NCBI GenBank assembly: GCA_002898315.1
Contig: BEHV01000001.1
Location: 1 to 64,000 of the forward strand
Length of the DNA: 64,000 nucleotides
Source of the DNA: a bacterium HR19
GTDB taxonomy: Bacteria; Calescibacteriota; Calescibacteriia; Calescibacteriales; Calescibacteriaceae
Direction of reading: 5' to 3'
The position numbers and the translations under genes are program-made. Below, piece by piece: positions 19,394-30,159 of this stretch. The notes under the pieces were generated by a model. It made no database searches. It was not told the DNA's origin and saw only the letters and a list, made by a program, of their open reading frames with translations. Position 1 is the stretch's first letter, and each line of letters opens with the position of its first letter.

Positions 19394-19591
19394 TTATTTT
19401 TTCTTCAGAGAATCAAAGGCAAATATAGTAAGTCCGAGACCGAGAGCAACAAAAAGCAGAAGAACAAAAGCTCCCACAAAGTAAGCTCCCACTCCAAAAC
19501 TTCTTTCCTGACCCACTCCACAGTAAGGGCAACCAAAGAAGTTAGGGAGAAAATCAAAAAAAACTCTCTTTATAAGTTCGGGCAAATCCAT
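19394..19591 (-). CDS. Small single-TM protein with CPYCG motif, next to the Alternative Complex III operon
   Basis: MDLPELIKRVFFDFLPNFFGCPYCGVGQERSFGVGAYFVGAFVLLLFVALGLGLTIFAFDSLKKK; same strand, downstream of actF. Confidence 0.55.
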   Translation of the reverse strand: MDLPELIKRVFFDFLPNFFGCPYCGVGQERSFGVGAYFVGAFVLLLFVALGLGLTIFAFDSLKKK

Positions 19592-19658
19592 CGCAATATA
19601 AAATTAATCCAAACTTATATGAGTGTTATGATAAGCAGGAAATAACGAGAAAATACAT

Positions 19659-20852
19659 TCAGAAATCTTCTGCCTCGTAAACAGGGTATCTCGGAACACG
19701 TCCAAGATAAAACTTTGATAAAATGTAGGCAAGAGAAATGAAAGTTAATGTGACCGATAGCTCAATCCACCCAAAAGTAGGTTTTTCAAGTTTTGAAATC
19801 TCAAAGTAAGCCACATCATAACACCTTATAAAAAGCCCAGCCAAAATTATCAAAGATATAAATGGTAAAATTTTTGGATTTGTCTTTATTGGTATATGAA
19901 GGAGTGTAAGGAAAGGGATAATAAACACAAAGAAAACTTCAAGCCAGAAGGTCAGACCCCACGGAGAGTAAATTCTTTCAACATACCAGTGGGAAAACTC
20001 GGGGATGTTTGCCATATAGATTACCACAATTTCTGCATAAAAAAGATATGACCAGAATATACAGAATCCAAATAGCAGAGTTCCAACATTGTGAAGATAT
20101 TTTTCTCCCACCTTTTCGGAAAACTCGCTCTTGGTCATAAGGATAGAGTTCAGTATAGAAAGAACTGCAAGATAAGAAATGTGCATGGTTATAAAAAATC
20201 TTGCTCCAAATATTGTGCTGTACCAGTGAGGGTCAAGATACATTGCTTGATCCCAACCGAAAACAGTGTAGAACAAAACAAAAAGAGCAAGAGCGATTTT
20301 GCTCAAGACCTCAATCTCTTTTTTCAAATTTTCCTTTGGCTTTTTATACAGAGGGAAAAGAGGCATTTTAACATCATCAAGAGAAAGAGATAGAGAAACC
20401 AATCGCCAGCTCAAAAAGTTCATAATGAGAAGGATTATAAAATCTCTCGTGAAGACAAAAGAAGGAGAAAGCCATCCATACCTGTGATGCTCTATATTTT
20501 CTGGATTAAAATAGGGGAAAACTTCCTTTCCACCCAAAATCCATTCCAGAACAAAAAGAAGCGAAATGATAGGTAGTAGGTAGATTGAAAAAGGTATAAT
20601 GCGAAGTATAGGTATTGACCAGTATCCTTTTGTTGTTTTAACAAGGGCGTAGAACACCGCGCCTCCCTGAGCTATACCCAAAAAGAAAATCAAATTTGTG
20701 TGGAAGATAGCCCAGAACCTTTTTGGTTCGGAAAAAGCGCCAAACAAAGATATAGCACCAAATAAAACAAACAAAATTATAAACGCAGGGTTTATCCTTG
20801 AGTCAAAAATAGTTCTTTTTGCTTCTTCCTTTGTTATTTCAAAGTATTTCAT
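19659..20852 (-). CDS. actF: Alternative complex III membrane subunit ActF
   Basis: Polytopic membrane protein in last position of the canonical actABCDE-F order. Confidence 0.8.
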   Translation of the reverse strand: MKYFEITKEEAKRTIFDSRINPAFIILFVLFGAISLFGAFSEPKRFWAIFHTNLIFFLGIAQGGAVFYALVKTTKGYWSIPILRIIPFSIYLLPIISLLFVLEWILGGKEVFPYFNPENIEHHRYGWLSPSFVFTRDFIILLIMNFLSWRLVSLSLSLDDVKMPLFPLYKKPKENLKKEIEVLSKIALALFVLFYTVFGWDQAMYLDPHWYSTIFGARFFITMHISYLAVLSILNSILMTKSEFSEKVGEKYLHNVGTLLFGFCIFWSYLFYAEIVVIYMANIPEFSHWYVERIYSPWGLTFWLEVFFVFIIPFLTLLHIPIKTNPKILPFISLIILAGLFIRCYDVAYFEISKLEKPTFGWIELSVTLTFISLAYILSKFYLGRVPRYPVYEAEDF

Positions 20853-21454
20853 TGTTGAACTCCACCCCCTCCCTGCTGAGCATTAAAAGTTCCTTTACTC
20901 ATACCCTGAATTTTCACCCTTATGTAATTTACTATATCCCATATATCTTTTTCGCTCAGACCTTTTTTCTGAGCTGGCATTATAACTCCACCACCAGATA
21001 TAGTCGCAAAGATATATCCATCAGATTTGCTTTTCACATAATCTGAGGTAAGGTCTTGTGGGGGAACCATTTTTTTCGCCACCGCTCCATCTCCCCTACC
21101 AGATTCTCCATGACACGGAAGACAGTAAATTTTATATAATCTCTCACCATTTTTCAAAGATTCTTCTGTTGGAGGAATGGGATTTTGGAGAGAGGACAGG
21201 GCATTTTTTACAAGAATTGGATTTTGAAATTTCCTTTTGGCGAGAGTAGTAGGATTAACTCCACCGCGTGGGATTGATTCCGCTTCTTTCAGTGGAGCGT
21301 TGTTGTATTTTGAAACTGGCGATTGATACATATCACGAGACCAAGGCCAGGCAGACAATTTATCTACAAAAATAAAAAACCACAAGAACAAAAACAAAGA
21401 GATTTTTACGAATAAGTTCTTCATTTTTCTCTTCCCTCCTCTCCTGCAAAACAA
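20849..21454 (-). CDS. actE: Alternative complex III monoheme cytochrome c subunit ActE
   Basis: YKIYCLPCHGESGRGDGAVAKKMVPPQDLT; single CxxCH, signal sequence. Confidence 0.85.
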   Translation of the reverse strand: MFCRRGGKRKMKNLFVKISLFLFLWFFIFVDKLSAWPWSRDMYQSPVSKYNNAPLKEAESIPRGGVNPTTLAKRKFQNPILVKNALSSLQNPIPPTEESLKNGERLYKIYCLPCHGESGRGDGAVAKKMVPPQDLTSDYVKSKSDGYIFATISGGGVIMPAQKKGLSEKDIWDIVNYIRVKIQGMSKGTFNAQQGGGGVQQ

Positions 21455-21468
21455 AATTGATTTAGGTT

Positions 21469-21981
21469 TCAGCTGTATTCTCTTATCTCTTCGGCTCCGT
21501 TTCTCTCAAAAATCGCCTTGACTTCATCTACTCTATCTGTGCTTACGGTTATACCAAACTTATCATCTGTGAGAGATGGTAAAAACGGTCTCCATCCTAT
21601 AAAAAGAACAATATCCGGGAGCCGGCAGAAAGCAATAAGACCGAGGAGGTTGAATATAGAACCAAGAAGAACTGTCAGCTCAAACATAACTATCACATAA
21701 GGTATCCACGCAACCACAGGTTTTCCGCCCACAGGTAAGATATAAGCAAGAGAGGTTATGAGAACAAGAGCAATAGCGCTTGCGAAACCTAAAACCCCGC
21801 CCGTGAAAACAGAGTACTTGACAGGACTATCAGAACCACCCAACTTTTCAATTATATGTTCAACAGGAAAAGGAGAAATAAAAGATATGTCTTTTTTGCT
21901 GTATCCTACTTTCAGAAGTTCGTCAATTACTTTTTCAGCATCATCTAAATATGTAAATTTTCCAAGCAGAACCTTTTTCAT
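21469..21981 (-). CDS. actD: Alternative complex III subunit ActD (DUF3341)
   Basis: KYSVFTGGVLGFASAIALV..; two TM segments; operon position. Confidence 0.85.
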   Translation of the reverse strand: MKKVLLGKFTYLDDAEKVIDELLKVGYSKKDISFISPFPVEHIIEKLGGSDSPVKYSVFTGGVLGFASAIALVLITSLAYILPVGGKPVVAWIPYVIVMFELTVLLGSIFNLLGLIAFCRLPDIVLFIGWRPFLPSLTDDKFGITVSTDRVDEVKAIFERNGAEEIREYS

Positions 21982-21982
21982 A

Positions 21983-23374
21983 TCAGTGTTCCCCCCTTTC
22001 TCTCAAAGGTTTTGGAACCAATTCCTTCGTTTCAGCAATAGATATGACAGGAAAGAATTTTGCAAAGAGGAGGAACCACATGAAGAACCAGGCAAAAGCT
22101 GCAAATGTGATAAGGAGTTCAGGCCAGCGCGGAAGGTAAGTCCCAAAAGCATAAGGCAAAAAGTCGTGAGAAAGAGAAATAATTATTATGTTGAACCTCT
22201 CAAACCACATGCCAATATTTACGAATATGGATAAAACAAACATAAGCCAGACATTTGTTCTGACCTTCTTTGAAATCATAAAAAGAGGGACGACACAGTT
22301 ACAGAACACCATAAGCCAAAAAGCCCATGCATAATCTCCCGTAGCTCTGTAAATGAATTGGTCATACTCGTATTTATTTCCCGAAAATATAGCAAGAGCA
22401 AATTCAACAGCATAAGAGTATGTGACTATAAGACCCGTGACGAGAATTATTTTCCCCATGTGGTCGTAGTGCCAGTCGGTGACGAACTTTTCGAGCTTCA
22501 TCAACTTTCTCAGTGGAGTTATGATTGTGACAACCATAGCCATACCAGAAAAGATAGCTCCAGCGACAAAGTATGGCGGAAAGATTGTGCTCTGCCAGCC
22601 GGGTATTACTCCCGACGCAAAGTCAAGCGACACAACAGAATGAACCGACACGACAAGAGGGGTTGCAAAAGCTGCAAAAAACATATAAGACCTGTTATAA
22701 TGCCTCCACTCCTTATCTGTTCCTTTCCACCCCAAAGATAAAATTGAGTAAATTGTTCTCCTGATACCTTTCGCTTTTTCTCTGAAAGTAGCAAGGTCTG
22801 GAATCATTCCGACATAAAAGAACATCAAACTAACAGTAAAGTATGTGAGGACTGCAACAAAATCCCACATAAGAGCTGACTTGAAATTCACCCAAAGCTC
22901 TCTCTGGTTTGGATATGGAACGAGAAAATAAAAATACCATTGTCGTCCTATATGAATGAGAGGGAAAAGCCCTGCGGTCATAACCGCAAAAACAGTCATG
23001 GCTTCTGCAACTCTGAAAATACCCCTTCTCCATTTTGACCTGAAAAGGTGTAAGACAGCCGAAATCAAAGTTCCCGAGTGAGCAATTCCAACCCAGAAAA
23101 CGAAATTAACAATAAAATGTATCCAGAATATAGGAGGAGTAAAACCTGCCGCACCCATTCCCACCATTACAAGATAAGCAACCGTTCCAACCCCGGCAAG
23201 AACAAGAGCAACACATATTCCAAGCCCCAAAAAATACCATATTGAAGGTTTTGCAGAAGCGCGATATATCTCTTCTGAAATCTCGGAATAAGTAAATTGC
23301 TCTCCGTATTCCTTTCCCTCTGGGGTTATTCCCTCGTGAATATTCACTCTTATCTTTTCTCTCTCTGCGTGCAT
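21983..23374 (-). CDS. actC: Alternative complex III NrfD-like membrane subunit ActC
   Basis: FVFWVGIAHSGTLISAVLHLFRSKWRRGIFRVAEAMTVFAV; polytopic; operon position. Confidence 0.9.
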   Translation of the reverse strand: MHAEREKIRVNIHEGITPEGKEYGEQFTYSEISEEIYRASAKPSIWYFLGLGICVALVLAGVGTVAYLVMVGMGAAGFTPPIFWIHFIVNFVFWVGIAHSGTLISAVLHLFRSKWRRGIFRVAEAMTVFAVMTAGLFPLIHIGRQWYFYFLVPYPNQRELWVNFKSALMWDFVAVLTYFTVSLMFFYVGMIPDLATFREKAKGIRRTIYSILSLGWKGTDKEWRHYNRSYMFFAAFATPLVVSVHSVVSLDFASGVIPGWQSTIFPPYFVAGAIFSGMAMVVTIITPLRKLMKLEKFVTDWHYDHMGKIILVTGLIVTYSYAVEFALAIFSGNKYEYDQFIYRATGDYAWAFWLMVFCNCVVPLFMISKKVRTNVWLMFVLSIFVNIGMWFERFNIIIISLSHDFLPYAFGTYLPRWPELLITFAAFAWFFMWFLLFAKFFPVISIAETKELVPKPLRERGEH

Positions 23375-23383
23375 AAATTTAAA

Positions 23384-26300
23384 TTATACCTCCTTTTCCT
23401 CAAACTTTTTATCTAACTCATCAATGAAAACTTTTTCAAGATATGTTATAGATGGTTCAGTCCCAAGTTCTTTCAGCACCCAATTTATTCTCTTTGATTT
23501 TCTGGCTTTTGAAACAGCTGAATTTTCATCTTTTATGTTTCCGAAAGTTATCGCGTCTGCTGGACAGACCTGAGCGCATGCTGGAACGACTTCTCCATCT
23601 CTTATATCTCTGCCCTCTATCTTCGCATCGTGTTCGGCATACTTTATTCTCTGAATACAGAATGTGCATTTTTCCATAACTCCCTTTGATCTCACAGTAA
23701 CACTTGGATTAAAAGCCATATTAAGCGGTTCGGGAACATTTTTGAAGTAGTCATGCCAGTTGAAATATCTTACTTTATATGGGCAGTTGTTAGCACAAAA
23801 TCTTGTTCCAACGCATCTATTGTATACCTGTGCGTTAAGTCCATCTGATGTATGCATGGTTGCATAAACAGGGCAGACATACTCGCAAGGAGCGTATTCA
23901 CACTGCTGACACATCATAGGTACAAAAACAACTTTATCTGGATCAGTTTCTCCGTTTTTGCTCGGTTCAGAGTGCCCCTTATGGTTATCACCCGACAAAT
24001 TACGCAACAATTCATCTGATGTGAAAAAGTATCTTTCTACTCTTACCCATGTCATCTCCCTCCCTCTTATAACTTCTTCTTCACCTACAAAAGGTAAATT
24101 GTTTTCTATCTGGCATGCAATCGTACAAGCAGAGCAACCTATGCATTTATCAAGGTCTATAACCATCTTCCACCTATATTTATTTGGTTTTGCAGAATCT
24201 CTTCCGTACTTTTCCCAATCACCTCGTGGGAACTTCTTCTTCATTATTTCTTCAAGTTCTCTGAATTTTTTCTTCGCATCCAATTTTGGCAGGATTGAAA
24301 GAGTTGTAAACTGAGCGATATCCCTCCCGAGCTGTCGCGGGACCCCCTCATTAGTAGGCAATCTTTTCAATCTTTTGCCTGTCTTTCTTATCTCAAATCC
24401 ATAGTAAATGAAGGATATTTCTCCTGATTCATCAAAAGATTCTGGTATTATTTCTAGGGGATTGACTCCTCTTCCGGTTGCAAAGCGCCCGTAATTTTTA
24501 TGCCCTCTTCCAAGAGATATAGCATAAACTCCTTCTGCAATTCCATAATAAGTTATAACCGGTAGCTCTATTTTCTTGCCATCATAAGTTATCTCAACAA
24601 TGTCTGCGTTTTTCAGACCGAGTTTTTCAGCAGTTTTCGGATTGACTTCAAGAGCATTCCTCCACGCAAGACGAGTTGAAACATCAAAAAATTCCTGAAT
24701 CCACGGAGAATTCGCCATCCTACCGTCATAAAGGTGATAAGAAGGATAAACGATTATAGCTGAACCATCAGAGTGAGCGGATTGAGAATTCATCACCCTT
24801 ATCGCATCTTTTATCTGTTCTGCTGGTTGCAACGAAATCTCCCCGGAGCCCGAAATATTCTCCGGGTCCACCGAGAAAATTCCTCCTTTCTCAAGAGCTT
24901 TCACCCAATCTTCATCACTGAACCCGTACTCAGCTCTGATATAATCTTTGAAAGACGAGACCTGAAATGCTCCCTCTTTCACAAGATTTGCAACCTCAAT
25001 AAGAACATCTTCTGTCTGCTTTGTATCGGGGTAAAGAGGAGATATAACCGGCTGGCAAAAAGAGACCAGACCTTTAATTATCTCCGCATCTCCCCATTTT
25101 TCAAGCTGATGATAATCAGGAATAACAAGGTGAGCAAACTGAGATGTTTCATCTTCATGGTATGAAAATGAAACAACAAAGGGAATAAGTTTTAGAGATT
25201 CTTCAAATCCAATGAATTTTGGGATAGTGAAAACAGGGTCATAAGCGTGTATTAGCAGGACATCAACTTTTTGTTCCCGAACTTTTCTGACAAATTCTTT
25301 TATGTCTTTTGGAGTGGAGAGTTTTGTATATTCAAAACCTTCAAGAACAATCTTATCTACTGCTCCCAAAAGGTAGTTTATTATAAGGCATATTGTAGCG
25401 AGCGATGTTGAATTTTCATCTCCAAAATACGGAGGGAAAATCAGAGGATTTTTAGAGTTCTTTATCTCCTCTACCAGAAGATCAATATACTTTTCAGGAA
25501 CTCCCGTAAGTTCTTCCACTTTTTCAGGAAAATATGTCCTGAACTTTTCTGCTATATCTTTATGCTTTACCGCTCCTTTTTCAATAAGTTTGTTGAGTAG
25601 AGATATAGCAAAACGTATCTCACCACCCGGTTTAACTTTGATCCATCTATCGGCATTCAGACCTGTGAGATTTCTCCTCGGAGATATGTATATAAATTTT
25701 CCTTTTGAGTTATTTTCTTCATTAACGGAATGAAATTTTGCAAACCATCGGGAGTAAAGGACTGTTGATGGACCGGTATCAAGGAAGTCAGCCCCGAAAG
25801 AGATAAGAAGGTCTGCCTTATCTATTCTGAATACGGGAACGCTTTCCTTGCCGAAAACGATTTTTGTAGCTTTTCTCAAAGGAGCGAAAGAGAAACTCTC
25901 CCACCTTATTATATTTTCCTCGGGTATGCCTATCTTGCTCGCAAAATCAAGATAAAACTTTTCTGTCTTACCAGTTATATTGCCAGTGAAGATGAAAACT
26001 TTCTCTGGGTTTGCCGATTTCAATCTTTCAGTAAGGAGTTTTACTGCACTTTGAATGTCTATTTCTTCAAAATTTCCGTCTGCTTTTTTCAACCTTGGTT
26101 TTTTGATTCTATCTGGCGAGAACAGCTGATGAATTATGGCTTGCCCTCTTGCGCAGGTTTTACCTCTGCTCAAAGGGTTATCTGGATTACCCTCTATCTT
26201 CCTTGGTATAAGGTCTTCAACTTTCACAAGTATCCCACAACTTGCGGGACACCCACTGCAAGTCGTAGCGAACCAATAAGGTATGCCCGGAATAGTTGTC

Positions 26301-26500
26301 TCCGGAAATTCAAGATAAGGAAGAAGTTTTTCCGGCTGAGGTTTTCTTGTACAACTCTCAATAAGAGCAAGAGTACCGACAGCAACAGATGTCTTACCGA
26401 AAATCTTGAAAAGCTCTCTTTTTCTCAGGTCAACACCGTCTGTAATTTTTTCTTTGCCATCTTCACCCATAGTCAAAACATTTTTGTTTTTCTCAACCAT
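23384..26500 (-). CDS. actB: Alternative complex III molybdopterin-like/Fe-S subunit ActB
   Basis: 1038 aa; molybdopterin-oxidoreductase-like N part; ferredoxin-like CIGCSACTIAC, CQQCEYAPCEYVCP, CVGTRFCANNCPYKVRYFNW, CTFC..CAQVCPADAITFG. Confidence 0.92.
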   Translation of the reverse strand: MVEKNKNVLTMGEDGKEKITDGVDLRKRELFKIFGKTSVAVGTLALIESCTRKPQPEKLLPYLEFPETTIPGIPYWFATTCSGCPASCGILVKVEDLIPRKIEGNPDNPLSRGKTCARGQAIIHQLFSPDRIKKPRLKKADGNFEEIDIQSAVKLLTERLKSANPEKVFIFTGNITGKTEKFYLDFASKIGIPEENIIRWESFSFAPLRKATKIVFGKESVPVFRIDKADLLISFGADFLDTGPSTVLYSRWFAKFHSVNEENNSKGKFIYISPRRNLTGLNADRWIKVKPGGEIRFAISLLNKLIEKGAVKHKDIAEKFRTYFPEKVEELTGVPEKYIDLLVEEIKNSKNPLIFPPYFGDENSTSLATICLIINYLLGAVDKIVLEGFEYTKLSTPKDIKEFVRKVREQKVDVLLIHAYDPVFTIPKFIGFEESLKLIPFVVSFSYHEDETSQFAHLVIPDYHQLEKWGDAEIIKGLVSFCQPVISPLYPDTKQTEDVLIEVANLVKEGAFQVSSFKDYIRAEYGFSDEDWVKALEKGGIFSVDPENISGSGEISLQPAEQIKDAIRVMNSQSAHSDGSAIIVYPSYHLYDGRMANSPWIQEFFDVSTRLAWRNALEVNPKTAEKLGLKNADIVEITYDGKKIELPVITYYGIAEGVYAISLGRGHKNYGRFATGRGVNPLEIIPESFDESGEISFIYYGFEIRKTGKRLKRLPTNEGVPRQLGRDIAQFTTLSILPKLDAKKKFRELEEIMKKKFPRGDWEKYGRDSAKPNKYRWKMVIDLDKCIGCSACTIACQIENNLPFVGEEEVIRGREMTWVRVERYFFTSDELLRNLSGDNHKGHSEPSKNGETDPDKVVFVPMMCQQCEYAPCEYVCPVYATMHTSDGLNAQVYNRCVGTRFCANNCPYKVRYFNWHDYFKNVPEPLNMAFNPSVTVRSKGVMEKCTFCIQRIKYAEHDAKIEGRDIRDGEVVPACAQVCPADAITFGNIKDENSAVSKARKSKRINWVLKELGTEPSITYLEKVFIDELDKKFEEKEV

Positions 26501-26523
26501 TTTTATTTCACTCCTTTTTTATA

Positions 26524-27126
26524 TCAGTAGTGGCAGGCAAAACACTCTGTTGATGCGTTCTTTTTTCTGTGGCAATCCAAGCACCACCCCATTGTAAGAG
26601 GTGCAACTCTCTGAGCTGTATCCATCTGAGCAACATCTCCATGACACTCCTTGCAATCTATGCCTCTGTTCACATGTATCTTATGAGTGAACCTCACAAA
26701 GTCGGGTAGGTCGTGTACTTTCACCCATGGAATTGGCTTGCCTTCTTCTGCATATTTGAATATCTTTTGGACTTCTGGGCTATTCATAACAGAAGCAACA
26801 TATCTGTGGCATCCAAGACATACTGAAACAGAAGGAACTCCGGCATACTTAGATTTTTCTGCGTAATAATGACAGAACTTGCAGTCAATACCGAGAGCTA
26901 TGTGCTTGTTGTGAGGAAATTTTATCGGTTGAGGAGGTTTTTCTGGGAAAGGTATCTCTCTGAAAACAGCTTTCCAAAAATCAAATTCTTTTTCCTTTAC
27001 TTTCTTTATATCTCTCGCTTTTGCGTTATCTTTATCAGCAGCGTAGATTATACCAGCTAAAACAAATAGAGTGAAGGAGAAAACAGCAAGAATTTTATGA
27101 GCGATTATATTTTGTTTTTCTCGCAT
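26524..27126 (-). CDS. actA: Alternative complex III pentaheme cytochrome c subunit ActA
   Basis: Five CxxCH motifs: CKFCH, CLGCH, CKECH, CLDCH, CFACH. Confidence 0.92.
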   Translation of the reverse strand: MREKQNIIAHKILAVFSFTLFVLAGIIYAADKDNAKARDIKKVKEKEFDFWKAVFREIPFPEKPPQPIKFPHNKHIALGIDCKFCHYYAEKSKYAGVPSVSVCLGCHRYVASVMNSPEVQKIFKYAEEGKPIPWVKVHDLPDFVRFTHKIHVNRGIDCKECHGDVAQMDTAQRVAPLTMGWCLDCHRKKNASTECFACHY

Positions 27127-27221
27127 AAATATACCACCTTTGAAAAAATTTCTTTACATCATAATAACTGATGATAAAGTGAAAAATTTTTCAGAAAAAT
27201 TTTGAAATCAGGAAATTCAAA

Positions 27222-28613
27222 TCAGCGCAACAATTTCAGAAAGTTTTTCGCTCTCCTCTCAAATTCATAAGATGAAAACCTTGAAACAAATCTCATCATA
27301 GAAGTAAAATTTTGCTTGACAAATCTACGGTAGAAGTTGATTTTCTCTCTGACCATAGATGGATTTGTGCTTTGAGGAGACCTTTTGAGATTTACAGACT
27401 CCTCAGGAGAAATATCAAGAGGTAATTTAGATGACTTTTTGATGCTCTCGCCTATCTTTCTGTGTATCTCTCTATAACTCCCTTTTCTTTCAAGGAAAAG
27501 TTTTTCCGCAATATCTGTCGCAAGAACATAAGAAGGAAGCTCTTTCTTCTTACCGTTTATGTTCCTGAAAACAATGGGCATAACTTCAAGAATAAAAGAA
27601 AATTCTTTCCAAGAACTGAAAAGTATTTTTTTATCTTCCTGAAGGTCTTTTGAGTATCCCGAAAGCAGACCTTTTTCTAGCGTGAGAATAGAGAGCAAAA
27701 ATCCTAAAAACTGTGATGATTTCGCTCTTATGAGTTCAAGGGTATCTGGATTTTTCTTCTGTGGCATCATACTTGAACCAGTGCATATTTCCTCCCCTAA
27801 CTCTACAAAGCCAACTTCATCAGAAGAAAGGAATATCATATCTTCTGCAATCCTTGAAAAAAGTATTGAAAAGGAGGTGAATGAAAAAATAAGCTCGGCG
27901 ATATTATCTCTGCTTCCGACAGAATCTATGCTGTTAGATGAGACCTTTGAAAACCCGAGAAGTTTGGAATATTTTTGAACATCAAATATTATTGAGGTCC
28001 CAGCTCCTGCTCCGCTTCCCATATGACAAACATCAAACTTCCTTATGGCTCCAAAAAATCTATCAGAACATCTCAAAAAGTACGAAAGATAAGAGAGAAG
28101 AAGATGAGACAAAAGAACGGGCTGAGCATACCTTGTATGAGTAAGATATGGAACTATATACTCCGCGTTCCTTTCGGCACAGTCAAGAATTGAATCTGCT
28201 ACGCTTCTCAAAAGAGATATAATATTTGCAGACCTACGCAGGACCCAAAGATATAGTGAGGTTATAACCTCATCATTCCTTGATCTCCCGGCTCTTAAAT
28301 TAAAGCCAACTTCCTCTCCTAACTCCTTGGTTATAAAAAACTCAATCGCTGAATGAACATCCTCAAATTTTTCTTTTGTATTCCTTACAGATTCAGCGAT
28401 TTTCTTCCTGCTCGCAAAGAAATTTTTCAGAGCAGAAGAACTTATAAACCCGAGATCACCCAGAGCAAAAGCGTGAGCAAAAGTCACATCTATATCTTCT
28501 TCAACAAGTTCTTTGTCAAAGTCAAAGGAGTCAAGAAAACCCCTCAGCTCCTGTGCAGTTTCTTTTGAGAAGACACCGCCCCAAAGCTTAAATTTCCCCT
28601 CCATAGAATTCAA
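27222..28613 (-). CDS. argH: Argininosuccinate lyase
   Basis: RAGRSRNDEV, GSSMMPQKKNPDTLELIRAK signature. Confidence 0.93.
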   Translation of the reverse strand: MNSMEGKFKLWGGVFSKETAQELRGFLDSFDFDKELVEEDIDVTFAHAFALGDLGFISSSALKNFFASRKKIAESVRNTKEKFEDVHSAIEFFITKELGEEVGFNLRAGRSRNDEVITSLYLWVLRRSANIISLLRSVADSILDCAERNAEYIVPYLTHTRYAQPVLLSHLLLSYLSYFLRCSDRFFGAIRKFDVCHMGSGAGAGTSIIFDVQKYSKLLGFSKVSSNSIDSVGSRDNIAELIFSFTSFSILFSRIAEDMIFLSSDEVGFVELGEEICTGSSMMPQKKNPDTLELIRAKSSQFLGFLLSILTLEKGLLSGYSKDLQEDKKILFSSWKEFSFILEVMPIVFRNINGKKKELPSYVLATDIAEKLFLERKGSYREIHRKIGESIKKSSKLPLDISPEESVNLKRSPQSTNPSMVREKINFYRRFVKQNFTSMMRFVSRFSSYEFERRAKNFLKLLR

Positions 28614-28690
28614 ATTTTAAAGAAAATTTTGTTCAAACGAAAATATAAAAGAATTCAACAGTCAATTTTCAAAAATCTAATCTTATTCTT

Positions 28691-29440
28691 ATGAACGGAG
28701 AAGATTTTGAAGAGAAAATCTATATCTCAGCAGAACTAATAAGAAAGAGTAATTTCATTGTAGTACTTACAGGAGCAGGAATTTCAGCAGAGTCAGGAAT
28801 ACCAACTTTCAGGGGCAAAGATGGTTTGTGGAATAAATACTCCCCGCAAGAACTCGCAACTCCACAAGCTTTCTATAAAAATCCCTCTCTTGTCTGGCAG
28901 TGGTACTCATGGCGAAGGAAAATAATAAAACAAGCACAACCCAATGCAGGACACTACTCAATAGCCAGAATAGAAAGTATAAAAAAAGAAAAGTTCTTTC
29001 TGATAACACAGAACATAGATGGTCTTCATCAGAGAGCTGGCTCAAAAAAAGTTATAGAGTTTCACGGAAATATTTTCAGAGAAAAATGCATAAGTTGTGA
29101 TTTTAAAAAATACAGCGAAGAAATTTACGAAGATATTCCAAAATGTGAAAAATGCGGGAGTATATTGAGACCAGATGTCGTCTGGTTTGGAGAACCGATA
29201 CCACAAAGTATTATTGAAGAATCTGCAAGAATAGTGAAAGAGGCAGACATTCTTTTATCTGTTGGCACATCAAGTGTGGTTTACCCAGCAGCTGGATTTA
29301 TTGAATACTTCATATCATCAGGGAAAAAAGTGATAGAAATCAACATAGAAAGAACACCTTTTTCTGATTTTCTTGTACACATAAGTGGTAAGGCGGGTGA
29401 AATTCTCCCAAAAATTGTGGAACTATTAGAGAAAACCTGA
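28691..29440 (+). CDS. cobB: NAD-dependent protein deacylase (sirtuin)
   Basis: VVLTGAGISAESGIPTFRGKDGLWNKY, TQNIDGLHQRAG, CISC..CEKCG zinc site. Confidence 0.93.
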   Translation: MNGEDFEEKIYISAELIRKSNFIVVLTGAGISAESGIPTFRGKDGLWNKYSPQELATPQAFYKNPSLVWQWYSWRRKIIKQAQPNAGHYSIARIESIKKEKFFLITQNIDGLHQRAGSKKVIEFHGNIFREKCISCDFKKYSEEIYEDIPKCEKCGSILRPDVVWFGEPIPQSIIEESARIVKEADILLSVGTSSVVYPAAGFIEYFISSGKKVIEINIERTPFSDFLVHISGKAGEILPKIVELLEKT

Positions 29441-29472
29441 AAAAAATGCCAGAGCTACTCCAAAATCACCAA

Positions 29473-30156
29473 CTACTCCAAAAACCTTCTTCCATCTTCC
29501 CCTTCGTTCAGTATAAGGTCAATCGCAGAAAGGTTAGGAATAAAATCTCCCCATAGCTGAGTATAAACGGGATGATTAAAATCCTGCCATATAACTTCTA
29601 TTCCTTCTTTTCTGAACTTCTCTTCTTCAAGATAGCCCTTCGCTCCTTTTCCCGACAGGTAATACTTCGCAGAAAATTCTTTGCAGATAGCAACCAACCT
29701 ATCTGTTTTTGTCTTATTTATTTTGAGCTCGGACGAAAAAAACATCGGTGTGTTTATCTTCAAAATATCTCTTATTATGTTTATTGAATCCATATTCACA
29801 TCAAGCAATTTTTCGTACTCCTTCTGCCAGATAACATCAAATCTCTGAAAAAGATGAAAATACCTTGCTTTTGAGTAGTATGTTATTATTGTGTTTTTGT
29901 TTTTCCTCTGCCAGGGAATATCGTTTCTTATGATAACCTCATTTATTTTCTGTCCGAATTTATGAAATACGGGAACCGTAATCCAAACCTCTCCATCTTT
30001 GCCTTTGACCCTGTTTCTGTTCTGCCATTCATTTTTTTTGAACTGGACATCATCTAATATGACGAAGACATCGGAGTTTTTCATCTTGTGGAAATATCCA
30101 AGGTATGGCATATATTGTGGCTGATGAGCAGAAAGGACTATATCTTTGTATCTCAT
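29473..30156 (-). CDS. WbqC-like family protein
   Basis: LSAHQPQYMPYLGYFHKMKNSDVFVILDDVQFKKNEWQNRNRVKG. Confidence 0.85.
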   Translation of the reverse strand: MRYKDIVLSAHQPQYMPYLGYFHKMKNSDVFVILDDVQFKKNEWQNRNRVKGKDGEVWITVPVFHKFGQKINEVIIRNDIPWQRKNKNTIITYYSKARYFHLFQRFDVIWQKEYEKLLDVNMDSINIIRDILKINTPMFFSSELKINKTKTDRLVAICKEFSAKYYLSGKGAKGYLEEEKFRKEGIEVIWQDFNHPVYTQLWGDFIPNLSAIDLILNEGEDGRRFLE

Positions 30157-30159
30157 ACA

